Positions 56,501 to 63,215 of a stretch of DNA of 64,000 bases are shown here, piece by piece. The stretch lies in the IMG/VR virus record IMGVR_UViG_3300030329_003436, positions 1 through 64,000 of that record; one strand, written 5' to 3'. Origin of the DNA: a virus. The notes beneath the pieces are model-generated. The model was not told where the DNA came from and searched no databases. It saw only the letters and a program-made list of their open reading frames with translations. A program made the translations under genes and the position numbers. Position 1 is the stretch's first letter. The number at the start of each line of letters is the position of its first letter.

Positions 56501-57598
56501 ACTTAAACTACCGCTCTCTTTTTGGGCAACATTAAGCGCAGCTTGGGCCGTGCTAAATTGCTGGATTAATGGAATTACCTTAGAAACCTGTCTAAAACCA
56601 CCAAGCTGTTCAACAATTTGAGAATAGCGAACATCTCTAGGGTCTAAACCAGCAAGCGCTTTATTAAGCCTGTTAACGGCTTCATATGGACCAACAAACT
56701 TTCCTTCTAAATCTTGCAACTCAATACCAAAGGTTCTTAAGAACTCAATTGTTTCAGGTCTTTGCATACGTGTAAAGATAGTACGAAAACCGGTAGCAAT
56801 AGTTTCAGCAGTTTCACGAGTCGTACTACGTACAGAAGTGAACAACGCAATAAGTTCTTCTAATTCACCACCAGCAGATTTAAACGCGCCACCAGCACGT
56901 CTAATGGCTACACCAATATCACCGGCTTCAACAGCAAATTTTCCAGCAACAGAGTTGATTTGGCCAAGAACTCTATCTAGATCTTTGGCTTCCAATTTGA
57001 ACTGCCGCATAGCAGCAATAGCGGTTTCCGTGGTATCTGTAATGTCATCAAAAGTAGGAGCTAGACTGGTTTTAGCCAAGGACTCTAATGCAATTTTAAC
57101 ATCCTTAGCACTTAAACCTGTCTGTGCTAAAACACGAGATGTTTTAACTAAAGAGGCTGACGAAACACCCAAGTTGGTAGACAGTCTTGATATTTCGTTC
57201 TGAAGGTCTTTAAGAGCGCTCATGCTCTGGTTAGTAACCTGAGCAACTTTGATCATTTCTCGCTCAAAATCTATAGCAGCTCTTACATTGTCCTCAAGAG
57301 TGCGACGAAAAGTATTTAAAATGGCTCTAGCAATATCATATCTAAACACTTGTTTAAGAGCCTTACCAAGAGCAAGGTCCATTTTTCTTACGCCACCAGC
57401 AGACTTTTCCATCTCCTTGCCCATCTGCTTAGTGGCATCTGCTGCTGCCTTGATATCTTTTTGAGCTTTTGCAGCACCTTTAACATCAATATCTACATGC
57501 ACGCCCTTCAGTTGTTTATTGATGTCACGAACAACAGATCGAACGTTTTTGGGTGCTTGCAGTTGAAGCTGGGCGGTTAATACGAATTTTTGTGCCAT
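50585..57598 (-). CDS. Tail tape measure protein
   Basis: A 2337-residue protein. The first 90 residues begin AQKFVLTAQLQLQAPKNVRS. Residues about 95-430 match the PhageMin_Tail core (QVTNQSMSALKDLQNEISRL, TFDDITDTTETAIAAMRQF, TVRSTTRETAETIATGFRTI). Three copies of 'GxDTVPxLLxxGEFVxxxxAxxSIG ... MN ... GG' (about 56.07-56.19, 55.32-55.44 and 50.90-51.06 kb) are typical of these proteins. A glycine-zipper segment (GGIVGGLVGMIGGPLGAAVG) and other hydrophobic stretches could help DNA entry. The rule of about 0.15 nm of tail per residue gives roughly 350 nm. The ATG at 57598 is preferred: one at 57625 lies inside a hairpin. Confidence 0.92.
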   Translation of the reverse strand: MAQKFVLTAQLQLQAPKNVRSVVRDINKQLKGVHVDIDVKGAAKAQKDIKAAADATKQMGKEMEKSAGGVRKMDLALGKALKQVFRYDIARAILNTFRRTLEDNVRAAIDFEREMIKVAQVTNQSMSALKDLQNEISRLSTNLGVSSASLVKTSRVLAQTGLSAKDVKIALESLAKTSLAPTFDDITDTTETAIAAMRQFKLEAKDLDRVLGQINSVAGKFAVEAGDIGVAIRRAGGAFKSAGGELEELIALFTSVRSTTRETAETIATGFRTIFTRMQRPETIEFLRTFGIELQDLEGKFVGPYEAVNRLNKALAGLDPRDVRYSQIVEQLGGFRQVSKVIPLIQQFSTAQAALNVAQKESGSLSRDAITAQASLAIQIQKLTEDVKELFRSIVESKAFQVLASGALKLADALVKIGDTLAPILPMLATLGAVKIAKFGFGRIFGGGDGAAGKQFGGRVSRFSSGGLVPGKGNGDTVPALLESGEFVLRKSAVNSIGAGRLASMNRYAKGGSVTAKGSDLRPYRRGVGDLFNRKAGRDWDKERGVPWKKSGDLINQFGLDDTFTAQNTHKPVGFHASTLQKYPALATRYKQARKTGDLTEQGRAWEALLAGSKKLTKFKGSSPPLDGTLGGAIGDAAISAKSHSDSLMANKLYRHRFLNEEGFLTGKKATHGDDHFRIGSVAEFIPTAATLRHIDAFTVQPKTTGGVRGTQHNAAGGITGHGTDTVPSLLTPGEFVINKKSAQSIGYGNLYSMNKMADGGVVGGGGFLEVGGGGGGLDLTSIIMQFAMLQGVMGGFSGTAKEGTEALDGVKDSAGGIKHAMGEMLPVLGNIAQTGLMVYTKWSVLGGIATQFADSVFGASDSMHFLIDSTVMAATAMQMFSIVREMDMAGLMSGLKMFGGKLADIAAGTFGWGKALLTGAGVGGAGVAAKKARGAMTGFGQRIGGYGRGTLESFRAGRSGGPNIAMGMGDSPGKIVRRGEARKLYGRFGPNIKSVSGRAGFAASEAGRLGHTRGSSKILHGLNTATQKTAQGMGKFARTMANVGPKAAKALSALGAAAAIADIALASYAGSLKNQAQAMMTQAEESGRALTAGEQQALITQEKVSDASTGSTVGGIVGGLVGMIGGPLGAAVGAAVGSAVGGAFGWFTSAINGTSQALEDISRLEFNAAATAWEKSLTDHEKGLKTTESVLRDYSRANDAASKRAGELVQNGWFWDKHASEESVQALEEFKIALKEASPQIVAFAQAAAFEKQDAEIKRSEEGTAIRVKTTATGRVIQEEVEGEDAASVRFAQQSFKDFESNLEKSGTTLSDHARMQGKTTAELRSQVMAEAEAHYKVTQAMKEFDEAVKASTENLMKSIEVSDAVTSMGASVEAVDNRMANLSSNMDGAVTAGKMGGRFSSAEVAAISTKSEQAAFEERVKNIAGEMGTGGGAMATDMLGAQKIMSNITGALGAEKDRGKIEGQSMGKRVMDRLKDDIDLQFGGGTFDELPQHLKKKIKARLDAATAEVEGGKDFNEAFEEAGASIQEDLASGFEPMRQAFEETAKLFDTFNTQLAQAYAERRKVEMDIIEAQKGVVSMQWSNEKRLAKMEGRDITQADFRAVEIRKQQIQLGGTDIAKAKGGTGLVGADDLGQELLSLKQRINESNNRLSNFGATTGSTGEETEKLGDKFAEAQKENDNLKKQYKQVEGALKSYTNIQERLSAVTEELTRLQEIRASKEKTMEDLAFGTDEDREKWADSVNNLQRALSDPRGLEALSGEDRRGVQQLLNSMNENQIFAATGQTRQQMMEQLLGNFATGVGGPSWGTSQARGRMGLEATQEEKDKIEEAKGIMREGETAADALIEPLKQDRDELNKVLTTIHENFLVKFQKILEEKFQTREQKEKASQEAAMGDANDRMERMSETLKKVVGKDRFDAMSDADRTAAIKAMKGQQENIDMFANASERIRTAEGAAEVVKGGKNFFDYTKDAYGDNQGAFGFGWMDDNNIGDISEASRFLETMEKDLELQTRNRLSAQGTTGDEQQKVVDEVMAGFEKWKTTGVGGAQGLASMNEEMDEIFEHFETFMAGRATDVKEELETAKENFQRDMGDAGFKRGEMAKFRNEKFAADIYEDLEKISMNDSFGKLKESVEDAAERIEEATQNINKSKETAKQAEQRAEKFTQNKASGGVVYASGGRFIPRGTDTVPAMLTPGEFVVRRQAVKSVGIPFLKALNSQGAKGMAKGFSKGGTAYLANGGMGVSLDSSAFDASVNRFSGHIDRLGEVLGKGFSVQVGGKVDVVVHIPAAETLANIKGSVGNMVDNQITKGINDMLAKHFPQIGRQSTFTKTPLGPMGQ

Positions 57599-57610
57599 GT
57601 TGGGAACCCC

Positions 57611-57655
57611 AAAAAAAATGGGCATACCGATAGCGCAGAGCTACGCGATACACCC
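57611..57655 (-). terminator. Hairpin plus U-run before the tape measure gene
   Basis: In the minus-strand RNA, GGGUGUAUC (57655-57647) pairs fully with GGUAUGCCC (57628-57620), three pairs being G-U. An inner GUAGC/GCUAU stem makes it longer. One A and then eight U follow (57618-57611). This looks like an intrinsic terminator or attenuator between the small assembly genes and the tape measure gene, which would reduce transcription of the latter. It also covers the alternative start at 57625. Confidence 0.6.
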
Positions 57656-57670
57656 ACTATCTTTTATAAA

Positions 57671-58603
57671 CTAACCTTGGGAGACTTCTTTTTCCGTGGT
57701 GGCCTTCTTAGTAGTCCTTTTCCTTGTAGTGGTCTTTTTTCTTGCAACAGTTTTCTTCTTGGGGGCTTCTGCTTCCGGTTTCTTGCCCGGAATTGGAATT
57801 GGGTTGCCGTCATCGTCTAAAAATACCGCTTCTTCATCACCAATATAGTTTCCTTCTTCGTCAACTTTTCTTCCTTCATAGTCAACAAAGTATTGGGCGC
57901 CATCTTCGTCAAATTCAATAAACCTACCGCTATCATCTACATATCTTCCAGAAGCGTCAACTTTTCTGCCTTCATCATCCACTAAATGAAAGTCTTCATC
58001 GACCAACTCATACTTTTTCAAAAATGTGTTTTCTGGAAGATTTTTATCATAATCTGGATCTAATCCATAAAGCCTTTTGGCTAAAGCAGAGGCTGCATCA
58101 ACAACATACGGTTGAGCATCTGCATTTTCATATTCGTCAAAAGTTTCAAAAATTCTTTCTCCATTTTCATCTCTTAGACATGCAAAAACTAAAAAAGCAA
58201 ATCTGGCATTGTCAGCCTGACCCTCTACGGTGTTTGCATCCATAGATGTTTTTTGAGCAACCAAACTTCTAAAACTAACCCTAGCCCTTCTCATCCTGAT
58301 TGCAATTTGTTTGGCTTCCTCCAGTTTGATGCCGCCGGTAGCAAGCTGTCTCTCCCATTCAGTAATGTTCGTTATAAGGTCATAGTGGAGAGCTTCTTTA
58401 TCGCTATCCCACAAGCCCTGTTCTTCCATTACATCACCGAGTTTTTGTCTAAGGATGGCGCCGGAATCGAGCGCGTCTCTAAAAGCCCTATTGTAAACCA
58501 ACTGAGCCTCTTTATTAATTTGCGCGTCAGGCAAAACCAAAAACGCAATCTTTTCTTTGCCGTCGTTGTCCTTACCTTTAATTTCAATCCTATTCGTTGC
58601 CAT
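57671..58603 (-). CDS. Tail assembly chaperone-like protein with acidic repeats and Lys-rich tail
   Basis: A 310-residue protein. The N-terminal half (AFRDALDSGAILRQKLGDVM, a GLWDSDKEA stretch and an ERQLATGGI helix) resembles the N-terminal half of the 338-residue protein at 58999-60015. ALAKRLYGLDPDYDKNLPEN leads into acidic repeats of about ten residues (VDDEGRKVDASGRYVDDSGR, about 57825-57990), then a Lys/Thr/Arg tail like that of histone H1 (TTTRKRTTKKATTEK). ATG at 58603 has AAGGAG six bases upstream; an ATG at 58609 abuts it. It lies directly before the tape measure gene, where tail chaperones lie. Confidence 0.62.
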   Translation of the reverse strand: MATNRIEIKGKDNDGKEKIAFLVLPDAQINKEAQLVYNRAFRDALDSGAILRQKLGDVMEEQGLWDSDKEALHYDLITNITEWERQLATGGIKLEEAKQIAIRMRRARVSFRSLVAQKTSMDANTVEGQADNARFAFLVFACLRDENGERIFETFDEYENADAQPYVVDAASALAKRLYGLDPDYDKNLPENTFLKKYELVDEDFHLVDDEGRKVDASGRYVDDSGRFIEFDEDGAQYFVDYEGRKVDEEGNYIGDEEAVFLDDDGNPIPIPGKKPEAEAPKKKTVARKKTTTRKRTTKKATTEKEVSQG

Positions 58604-58985
58604 CTTCATCTCCTTGGGTATTAATGTCGTCTAATTTCTTGACGGGTAATTCCATCTTATATCTATTCCAGCTTATATCGTAACTAGCAAACTCCGCTTC
58701 AAGATTTCTACTCTGAGCATTCCCTCTGTCTAAAATCTCAGAGCGAACCTCGTCATATAGGTCTCTTAAGTGTTGCTGTTCTGGTGTAAGCTGTTCCTCT
58801 GTACCATGACCCCACAAAAAACCAAATTGTTTTTCAATAGTGCTTAATGCACCAATCATAGTCGTTTGTATTTTCTTCTTTGATATTTTTAATAGTCTAT
58901 CTTTTGAAACATCTTTGTACTTGGCGTCTTTTGCCGCCTTGAACTGTTCATGTTTCCTGACTAGTTCTTCGTAAGATTCTTCCAT
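58590..58985 (-). CDS. Small protein of the tail-assembly group
   Basis: A 131-residue, highly charged, helical protein (YEELVRKHEQFKAAKDAKYK, LRDLYDEVRSEILDRGNAQS, SRNLEAEFASYDISWNRYKM). ATG at 58985 is preferred, with AAGGA seven bases upstream and the start lying past the previous stop; in-frame ATGs at 58991 and 59027 are poorer. It overlaps the next gene by 14 bases. No family is recognised. Its position between two chaperone-like genes suggests tail assembly. Confidence 0.6.
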   Translation of the reverse strand: MEESYEELVRKHEQFKAAKDAKYKDVSKDRLLKISKKKIQTTMIGALSTIEKQFGFLWGHGTEEQLTPEQQHLRDLYDEVRSEILDRGNAQSRNLEAEFASYDISWNRYKMELPVKKLDDINTQGDEDGNE

Positions 58986-58998
58986 TTTCATGTCCTTT

Positions 58999-60015
58999 TT
59001 AGTTTGCCATTCTTTCACTATTAACACGCATTTTCACGTCAGAAAACTGTGAATAGTTAAGTTCTTTTATCTTTTCTAGAGACTTTATTCTGCTTTTCCT
59101 GATCATTTCACCTCCGCCATCATTTAATTCATACACCCTTTTGGCGTCTTCAGAAGTTTCAGCGGGTATGAATACTTCTTGAGCGCCCGGATGTACGTTC
59201 ATTAATTCGTCTGCGGCTTTTTGACCTCTTTGTTTGTCTCGTTTTCTTCTTTGGTCTATCAAATAACCATCACAAGCATCATCATCATTAATCACGTCAT
59301 CAGGAGGTGCTTCGTATGATTCCCTTATACTATCATATATAGATGACCACGCCATTAGCACTTGTTGTTCTCTCGTTAACGAAAAAGTTTCCTCTCTAAA
59401 TAAAATGCCTGTTTTTTTACTCGTAGCCCAAATGTTTGTCCAAGGTGATTCTCTTGCTATATCTCTTATCTTTTTTTCACTTAACTGCATACGATCTTTT
59501 TTTTGTAGTATCTCATGAGAAGTAAAATGCGAAAAGTCATAAGGACTACCGTCTTTCAGTTTTGTGGACTTTTCAATTATCCAATTTAGTTTTGCGTAAT
59601 TGGCTACTCCCTCGGCATCCACATGATCATATGTGTGTTTTTTGCTTAGTAAATCAGAATACTCTCGTTCCTGTAATCTTAAATCTTGTCTCGCTTTTTC
59701 TCTACTAACCGACTTGAAATAAAGACTGTATATATCAATCTTATACTGCTCCATGTCTTTTTCAAGCTGTTTGACTCTTGCTTCTTCTTCTGTACTCCAA
59801 ACTCCTGTTTCCAGCATTTTTTCATAAGACTCTTTTCGGCTCATGACGCCTGTGTCTAGAGCCTCCATCAAAGCCTCCTGAAAAATTTCAGTCGCTTCAA
59901 ACGCCTCGTCCCGTGTCAACGGATTCACATACACAACAACATCAGGGCTAACCTTGATCTTGTAATATCCTGTGCTTATCCTAGCTATAAAAAATTCCCG
60001 CTCATGCAGTTCCAT
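58999..60015 (-). CDS. Tail assembly chaperone-like protein (338 aa)
   Basis: A 338-residue, mostly helical protein. Its start EREFFIARISTGYYKIKVSP is a beta-domain, then EALMEALDTGVMSRKESYEK, GVWSTEEEARVKQLEKDMEQ, which parallel the 310-residue protein (A-L-D-x-G...R-x...M-x-E-x-G-x-W...E-A). The rest is helical and charged and ends in a basic segment. Tail tube and tape measure genes flank the group as they do chaperones in long-tailed phages. The ribosome site is weak. Two tiny open frames precede it. Confidence 0.62.
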   Translation of the reverse strand: MELHEREFFIARISTGYYKIKVSPDVVVYVNPLTRDEAFEATEIFQEALMEALDTGVMSRKESYEKMLETGVWSTEEEARVKQLEKDMEQYKIDIYSLYFKSVSREKARQDLRLQEREYSDLLSKKHTYDHVDAEGVANYAKLNWIIEKSTKLKDGSPYDFSHFTSHEILQKKDRMQLSEKKIRDIARESPWTNIWATSKKTGILFREETFSLTREQQVLMAWSSIYDSIRESYEAPPDDVINDDDACDGYLIDQRRKRDKQRGQKAADELMNVHPGAQEVFIPAETSEDAKRVYELNDGGGEMIRKSRIKSLEKIKELNYSQFSDVKMRVNSERMAN

Positions 60016-60158
60016 AGAACTTTACCAACGGGAAAATTGAATTGTGTACCATAAACTATCCTTTATAAGGGGTCAGCACGTTCACTCGCCATCTATCCTT
60101 CTCAATCCTACGGCAAATATATAGACAAATCTGGCTATCGCAACACGTACTGACAAAA
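60016..60158 (-). other. Leader region before the 338-residue gene
   Basis: Between the tube-gene terminator and the 338-residue gene lie about 140 bases. On the minus strand they hold an AGAAGGAT ribosome-like site before a nine-codon frame (MASERADPL) and another AGGATAG before a frame of 16 codons that overlaps the next start. TATAAA occurs twice in AT-rich stretches. A promoter or leader-peptide control is possible, but none is certain. Confidence 0.3.
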
Positions 60159-60182
60159 CGGGGGCCGGGAATCCGACCCCCG
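60155..60182 (-). terminator. Intrinsic terminator after the tail tube gene
   Basis: In the minus direction, CGGGGGTCGG (60182-60173) and CCGGCCCCCG (60168-60159) pair around a short loop with one mismatch and run into TTTT, 30 bases past the tube stop. It would cap a separate, abundant tube-protein message. Confidence 0.85.
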
Positions 60183-60211
60183 CAATTATCAGTTAATCAT
60201 TAACTATTATC

Positions 60212-61414
60212 CTACGGCTGGTTCATTTCCATATCAGTGTCAGGAAGCATCGGCATTTTCGACTTAACTGTCAAATCGTTAAAGTTACGATATGAATAAG
60301 TGACAGTCGAGTTAGCACCACCAGTATCACCACCACCCCAAGTTACCGAAGTAAGCTTGTTTTTGACACCAAGGTCAAAGTGGGCAACCGCGTTGGTGGA
60401 TTCCGTGTTGCCACCAGCACTGTTGTCATAAGTTGCAATTGGTGTCTTCAACTCATCAGTCGGCTCAATAAAGAACTCAATCCGTCTTTCGTTAACATTG
60501 TCTGCTTCTGGAAGGGCGTCAACATTATCTCCACCACGAGCCAAGACTTCAATTTCACACGTTACTTCAACTGGGAAGGTAACATATCTGAAGTATGGAA
60601 GCTTCTGACCAAGAACGTTAATTTGTTCACGACCAAAGTCAACACTAATGGTTGCGCTTGTGATCTTGGCTTCATTGTCCGCAGTCGGTTGACCATCAAC
60701 ATCACTCCATGCGGTGGTATAGCCGGAAATATCTCTATGGACATTGGTTAAGTTATTCGCATCCGTATCTTGTGTATAAAGACGAACATTTTGGCGTCTT
60801 TGAACACGACCAGAGTGTAATCCCTGCTTTGAACCCGTAGTGGTAGTCTTGTCTTTACTAGGCACGCCATGGATGTGTTTGGCGGGCGTTGCATACCATT
60901 TTTTGTGGTTTCCAACAAGCGTGATGGATTCAGTCAGGTTTCCGTCTGTTGACAGACTAAATGAGGCGGAAGACATGTACAACCCCGACATCCATACGGC
61001 GGTTGTGGGTTCAGCGTCACCAGCATTATTATGCGCATCGCTTGTTAAACTAAACCAAGCATCAACTTTGTTGTTTTGCATCTGCGGAATTGTTTTTGCA
61101 GCATCGGCATCATTGAAATCTGCACATCTACTGTATAGAAGCTTGTGACTATCAATAACGCGCTCAATAGAAACTTCCACGTCGGGAACTTCTTCTACGT
61201 CTTGATAGATAGAAAGTTGACCCATTTCAAATACCTGTTCTAGGTTGAAAGTGGTCGTAATACCAACGCTCTGAACGCCGGGAACATAGACGGCATTCAT
61301 TATGTTTTGACCGCCGTTGGGGTCAGCGATACGCGCACCAGCGCCGTCTACGCTGCCTTCTCGCCCGATTCCAAGAGCCTGAATCGCCCAATAAATTCTA
61401 TTATAATCAGCCAT
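60212..61414 (-). CDS. Major tail tube protein
   Basis: A 400-residue protein with the tail-tube element GVQSVGITTTFNLEQ followed by a VFEMGQLSIYQ stretch and DVEEVPDVEVSIERVIDSHK, which match long-tailed phage tube proteins. ISVDFGREQINVLGQKLPYF and the KLTSVTWGGGDTGGANSTV stretch are later beta parts. AGGAGAG stands nine bases before the ATG, with the 12-base late box upstream and a terminator immediately downstream, so it is its own strong transcription unit, as expected for a protein made in hundreds of copies. Confidence 0.86.
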   Translation of the reverse strand: MADYNRIYWAIQALGIGREGSVDGAGARIADPNGGQNIMNAVYVPGVQSVGITTTFNLEQVFEMGQLSIYQDVEEVPDVEVSIERVIDSHKLLYSRCADFNDADAAKTIPQMQNNKVDAWFSLTSDAHNNAGDAEPTTAVWMSGLYMSSASFSLSTDGNLTESITLVGNHKKWYATPAKHIHGVPSKDKTTTTGSKQGLHSGRVQRRQNVRLYTQDTDANNLTNVHRDISGYTTAWSDVDGQPTADNEAKITSATISVDFGREQINVLGQKLPYFRYVTFPVEVTCEIEVLARGGDNVDALPEADNVNERRIEFFIEPTDELKTPIATYDNSAGGNTESTNAVAHFDLGVKNKLTSVTWGGGDTGGANSTVTYSYRNFNDLTVKSKMPMLPDTDMEMNQP

Positions 61415-61458
61415 GTAATTTCTCTCCTATGGGATTTAGGTAAGTTATTTTACCAATG

Positions 61459-61470
61459 TATTATACACCA
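61459..61470 (-). promoter_or_regulatory. Late promoter candidate TGGTGTATAATA
   Basis: The same 12-mer as at 27474-27485, here ending 44 bases before the tail tube start, in a gap of about 70 bases. A run of A and T precedes it, but no TTGACA. It is likely recognised by phage-modified RNA polymerase. Confidence 0.65.
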
Positions 61471-61484
61471 ATTGTTATTTTTTT

Positions 61485-62543
61485 TTACTTAACTACCTCA
61501 GCAGTTAAGCGTACTGTTCCATGATATAGATTATGACTAATAGTTTCATGCTGCTGTATTTTTGCATCTTTTAGCAAGATACTGCCATCATAATAGTTAT
61601 GCCTATATCCACCATCCCCGCTTGGCTGAACCAATTCTGGGTATCTTATGGAATTGACAATATTTCCATCCTTATCTGTATTTTTAGTAGATCCACGATA
61701 ATCCAAGGGAAAAACACCACTTCTCCCGATCCTGTCGCTGTCAAACATACGGATTGTTTTTTCATCTTGGTATGAAATAATGTCCAGAAGCTTGTCTCTT
61801 GTGTAGTCATCTTCGGCCAAGACATGAAATAAAAGATCACTTTGTATGTAATGCCCCCCACCAAGCTGGTAAGGCTCTAAAGTTCTTCTATTTACAAATT
61901 CAACAGCAATAGCGGGAAGTTGAAGTCTAGTTTCTCCTAATTGCGTGTAATCTCCAGATCCTGTCAAATTAAAATCTTGTGGAGCTTCCTCTACCCTATA
62001 CTGTATTTCTCTGAAAAATCTACTGTCCGCAGGCACAACGTTAACATTTTTAAAGCTATACGAACTGGTGACATCGCTGGTTGTACTAATCGCAGTATCA
62101 AAAACAACGCGACCGTTTGGGTAATCAATGTAGTGAGCGTAGGTTCCATCACCGGACGTGGGCTGAAATACGTTATTAACATATACGCCGGAAATTCCGG
62201 GTAGCCTTCTTTGGTTTGGATAGTTAGTGTGGTCTGGTCTAAGGTTGGTCATAACCAATGGCTGATGTGTTGTCCCTAAACCGCTTTGCCACACCCAGTT
62301 AGAATGAAATGCCTCCCACACCTGCCCACTGTTAAAGTTGGGGTCGTTGACCGGACGTAAGTTTGCCCTGTAGTCACCGTATATACCGGAGCCAGCATGA
62401 ATAGAGTTTGTTACATTTGTATAGCCACCGGCTTCAAGAAAGGCCCAATCAAAGAACTCAATAATGTTGTCCCTCAGAAGTGGGCCAACGGTACTATTTC
62501 CGATGTTGGTTATTTTGTTAAATGTTGTATATGAGTATGACAT
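61485..62543 (-). CDS. Tail or neck structural protein (352 aa)
   Basis: A 352-residue protein. NIGNSTVGPLLRDNIIEFFD and WAFLEAGGYTNVTNSIHAGS open it. FQPTSGDGTYAHYIDYPNGR resembles virion connector domains. SDLLFHVLAEDDYTRDKLLD, then IISYQDEKTIRMF, are the last conserved-looking parts. It lies between neck genes and the tube gene; it does not look like a sheath protein, though that cannot be excluded by eye. GGGGAT precedes the ATG. Confidence 0.65.
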   Translation of the reverse strand: MSYSYTTFNKITNIGNSTVGPLLRDNIIEFFDWAFLEAGGYTNVTNSIHAGSGIYGDYRANLRPVNDPNFNSGQVWEAFHSNWVWQSGLGTTHQPLVMTNLRPDHTNYPNQRRLPGISGVYVNNVFQPTSGDGTYAHYIDYPNGRVVFDTAISTTSDVTSSYSFKNVNVVPADSRFFREIQYRVEEAPQDFNLTGSGDYTQLGETRLQLPAIAVEFVNRRTLEPYQLGGGHYIQSDLLFHVLAEDDYTRDKLLDIISYQDEKTIRMFDSDRIGRSGVFPLDYRGSTKNTDKDGNIVNSIRYPELVQPSGDGGYRHNYYDGSILLKDAKIQQHETISHNLYHGTVRLTAEVVK

Positions 62544-62546
62544 TTT

Positions 62547-63215
62547 TTATCCCCAGAACTTTTTCATGCTTTGTTCTAGTATTGAATTTATTCTGGTTTT
62601 TACCTTATCGTCGAATGCTCTAGTAATAAAGTTATCTTCTATGGTTCCAGAAATACTTGGTGGAACTCTCCACCCACCTACCGCCTTTTTCATTCTCCCC
62701 TGACCGCTTCTACCTCTTCCCGGCTCAACAGCAAACTCAAATTTTCCCACAATAATTGAATCGCCTTTTGTTAAAAGCCACTCAAGCCAATCTAATTTTA
62801 CAGAAGTTTTATATGTTGAAGATTTATAACTAAGCTCTCCCGAAGACAAAGATAAAACGTTCCTCAGTTGTGCCGGTTGTACATTTACAGTAATTCCTCC
62901 GGTAATTTTTGTACCCGATTTCTTAAATTTTTTAACCACAATTTCAGTTGATTCTGAGATTGACGCGGCAATGTCATTAATGGCACTGTTCAGCATCGAC
63001 TCTTTTAAGCCCAACTCCCCTCTTATGTTACCCCTCTTCAAGGTTTGTATTTCGGAGCTTTGTTTGATTGTTTCTTCAATCAAGCCAACAATTTTATCTC
63101 TGGCATCAGCAGATACGTCAGATACAATACTGTTTAGCTCTTTGATTAAAAGACCATCAACAACTCTTTGTATATCTTTTGGGTTGTCTTTAAGCTCCAA
63201 AGTCACCTTTAGCAT
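62547..63215 (-). CDS. Neck/tail-completion-like protein (222 aa)
   Basis: A 222-residue protein. ATG at 63215 forms TAATG with the previous stop, with GGGAGAGGG upstream; an in-frame ATG at 63230 lies inside the previous gene. It is helical in its first third (VVDGLLIKELNSIVSDVSAD, KIVGLIEETIKQSSEI) and has a Gly/Arg-rich segment (VEPGRGRSGQGRMKKAVGGW), as in HK97 gp10-like tail-completion proteins. That match is tentative; position supports a neck role. Confidence 0.6.
   Translation of the reverse strand: MLKVTLELKDNPKDIQRVVDGLLIKELNSIVSDVSADARDKIVGLIEETIKQSSEIQTLKRGNIRGELGLKESMLNSAINDIAASISESTEIVVKKFKKSGTKITGGITVNVQPAQLRNVLSLSSGELSYKSSTYKTSVKLDWLEWLLTKGDSIIVGKFEFAVEPGRGRSGQGRMKKAVGGWRVPPSISGTIEDNFITRAFDDKVKTRINSILEQSMKKFWG

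Noticed and set aside
57599-57625. ATG at 57625 as the tape measure start
   Set aside because: It lies in a stable hairpin, lacks a ribosome site, and adds residues (PIFFGVPN) not typical of tape measure proteins.
61485-62543. Tail sheath protein
   Set aside because: Its position before the tube gene fits, but no sheath-like sequence is visible and the protein is short for a sheath; left as an unassigned structural protein.
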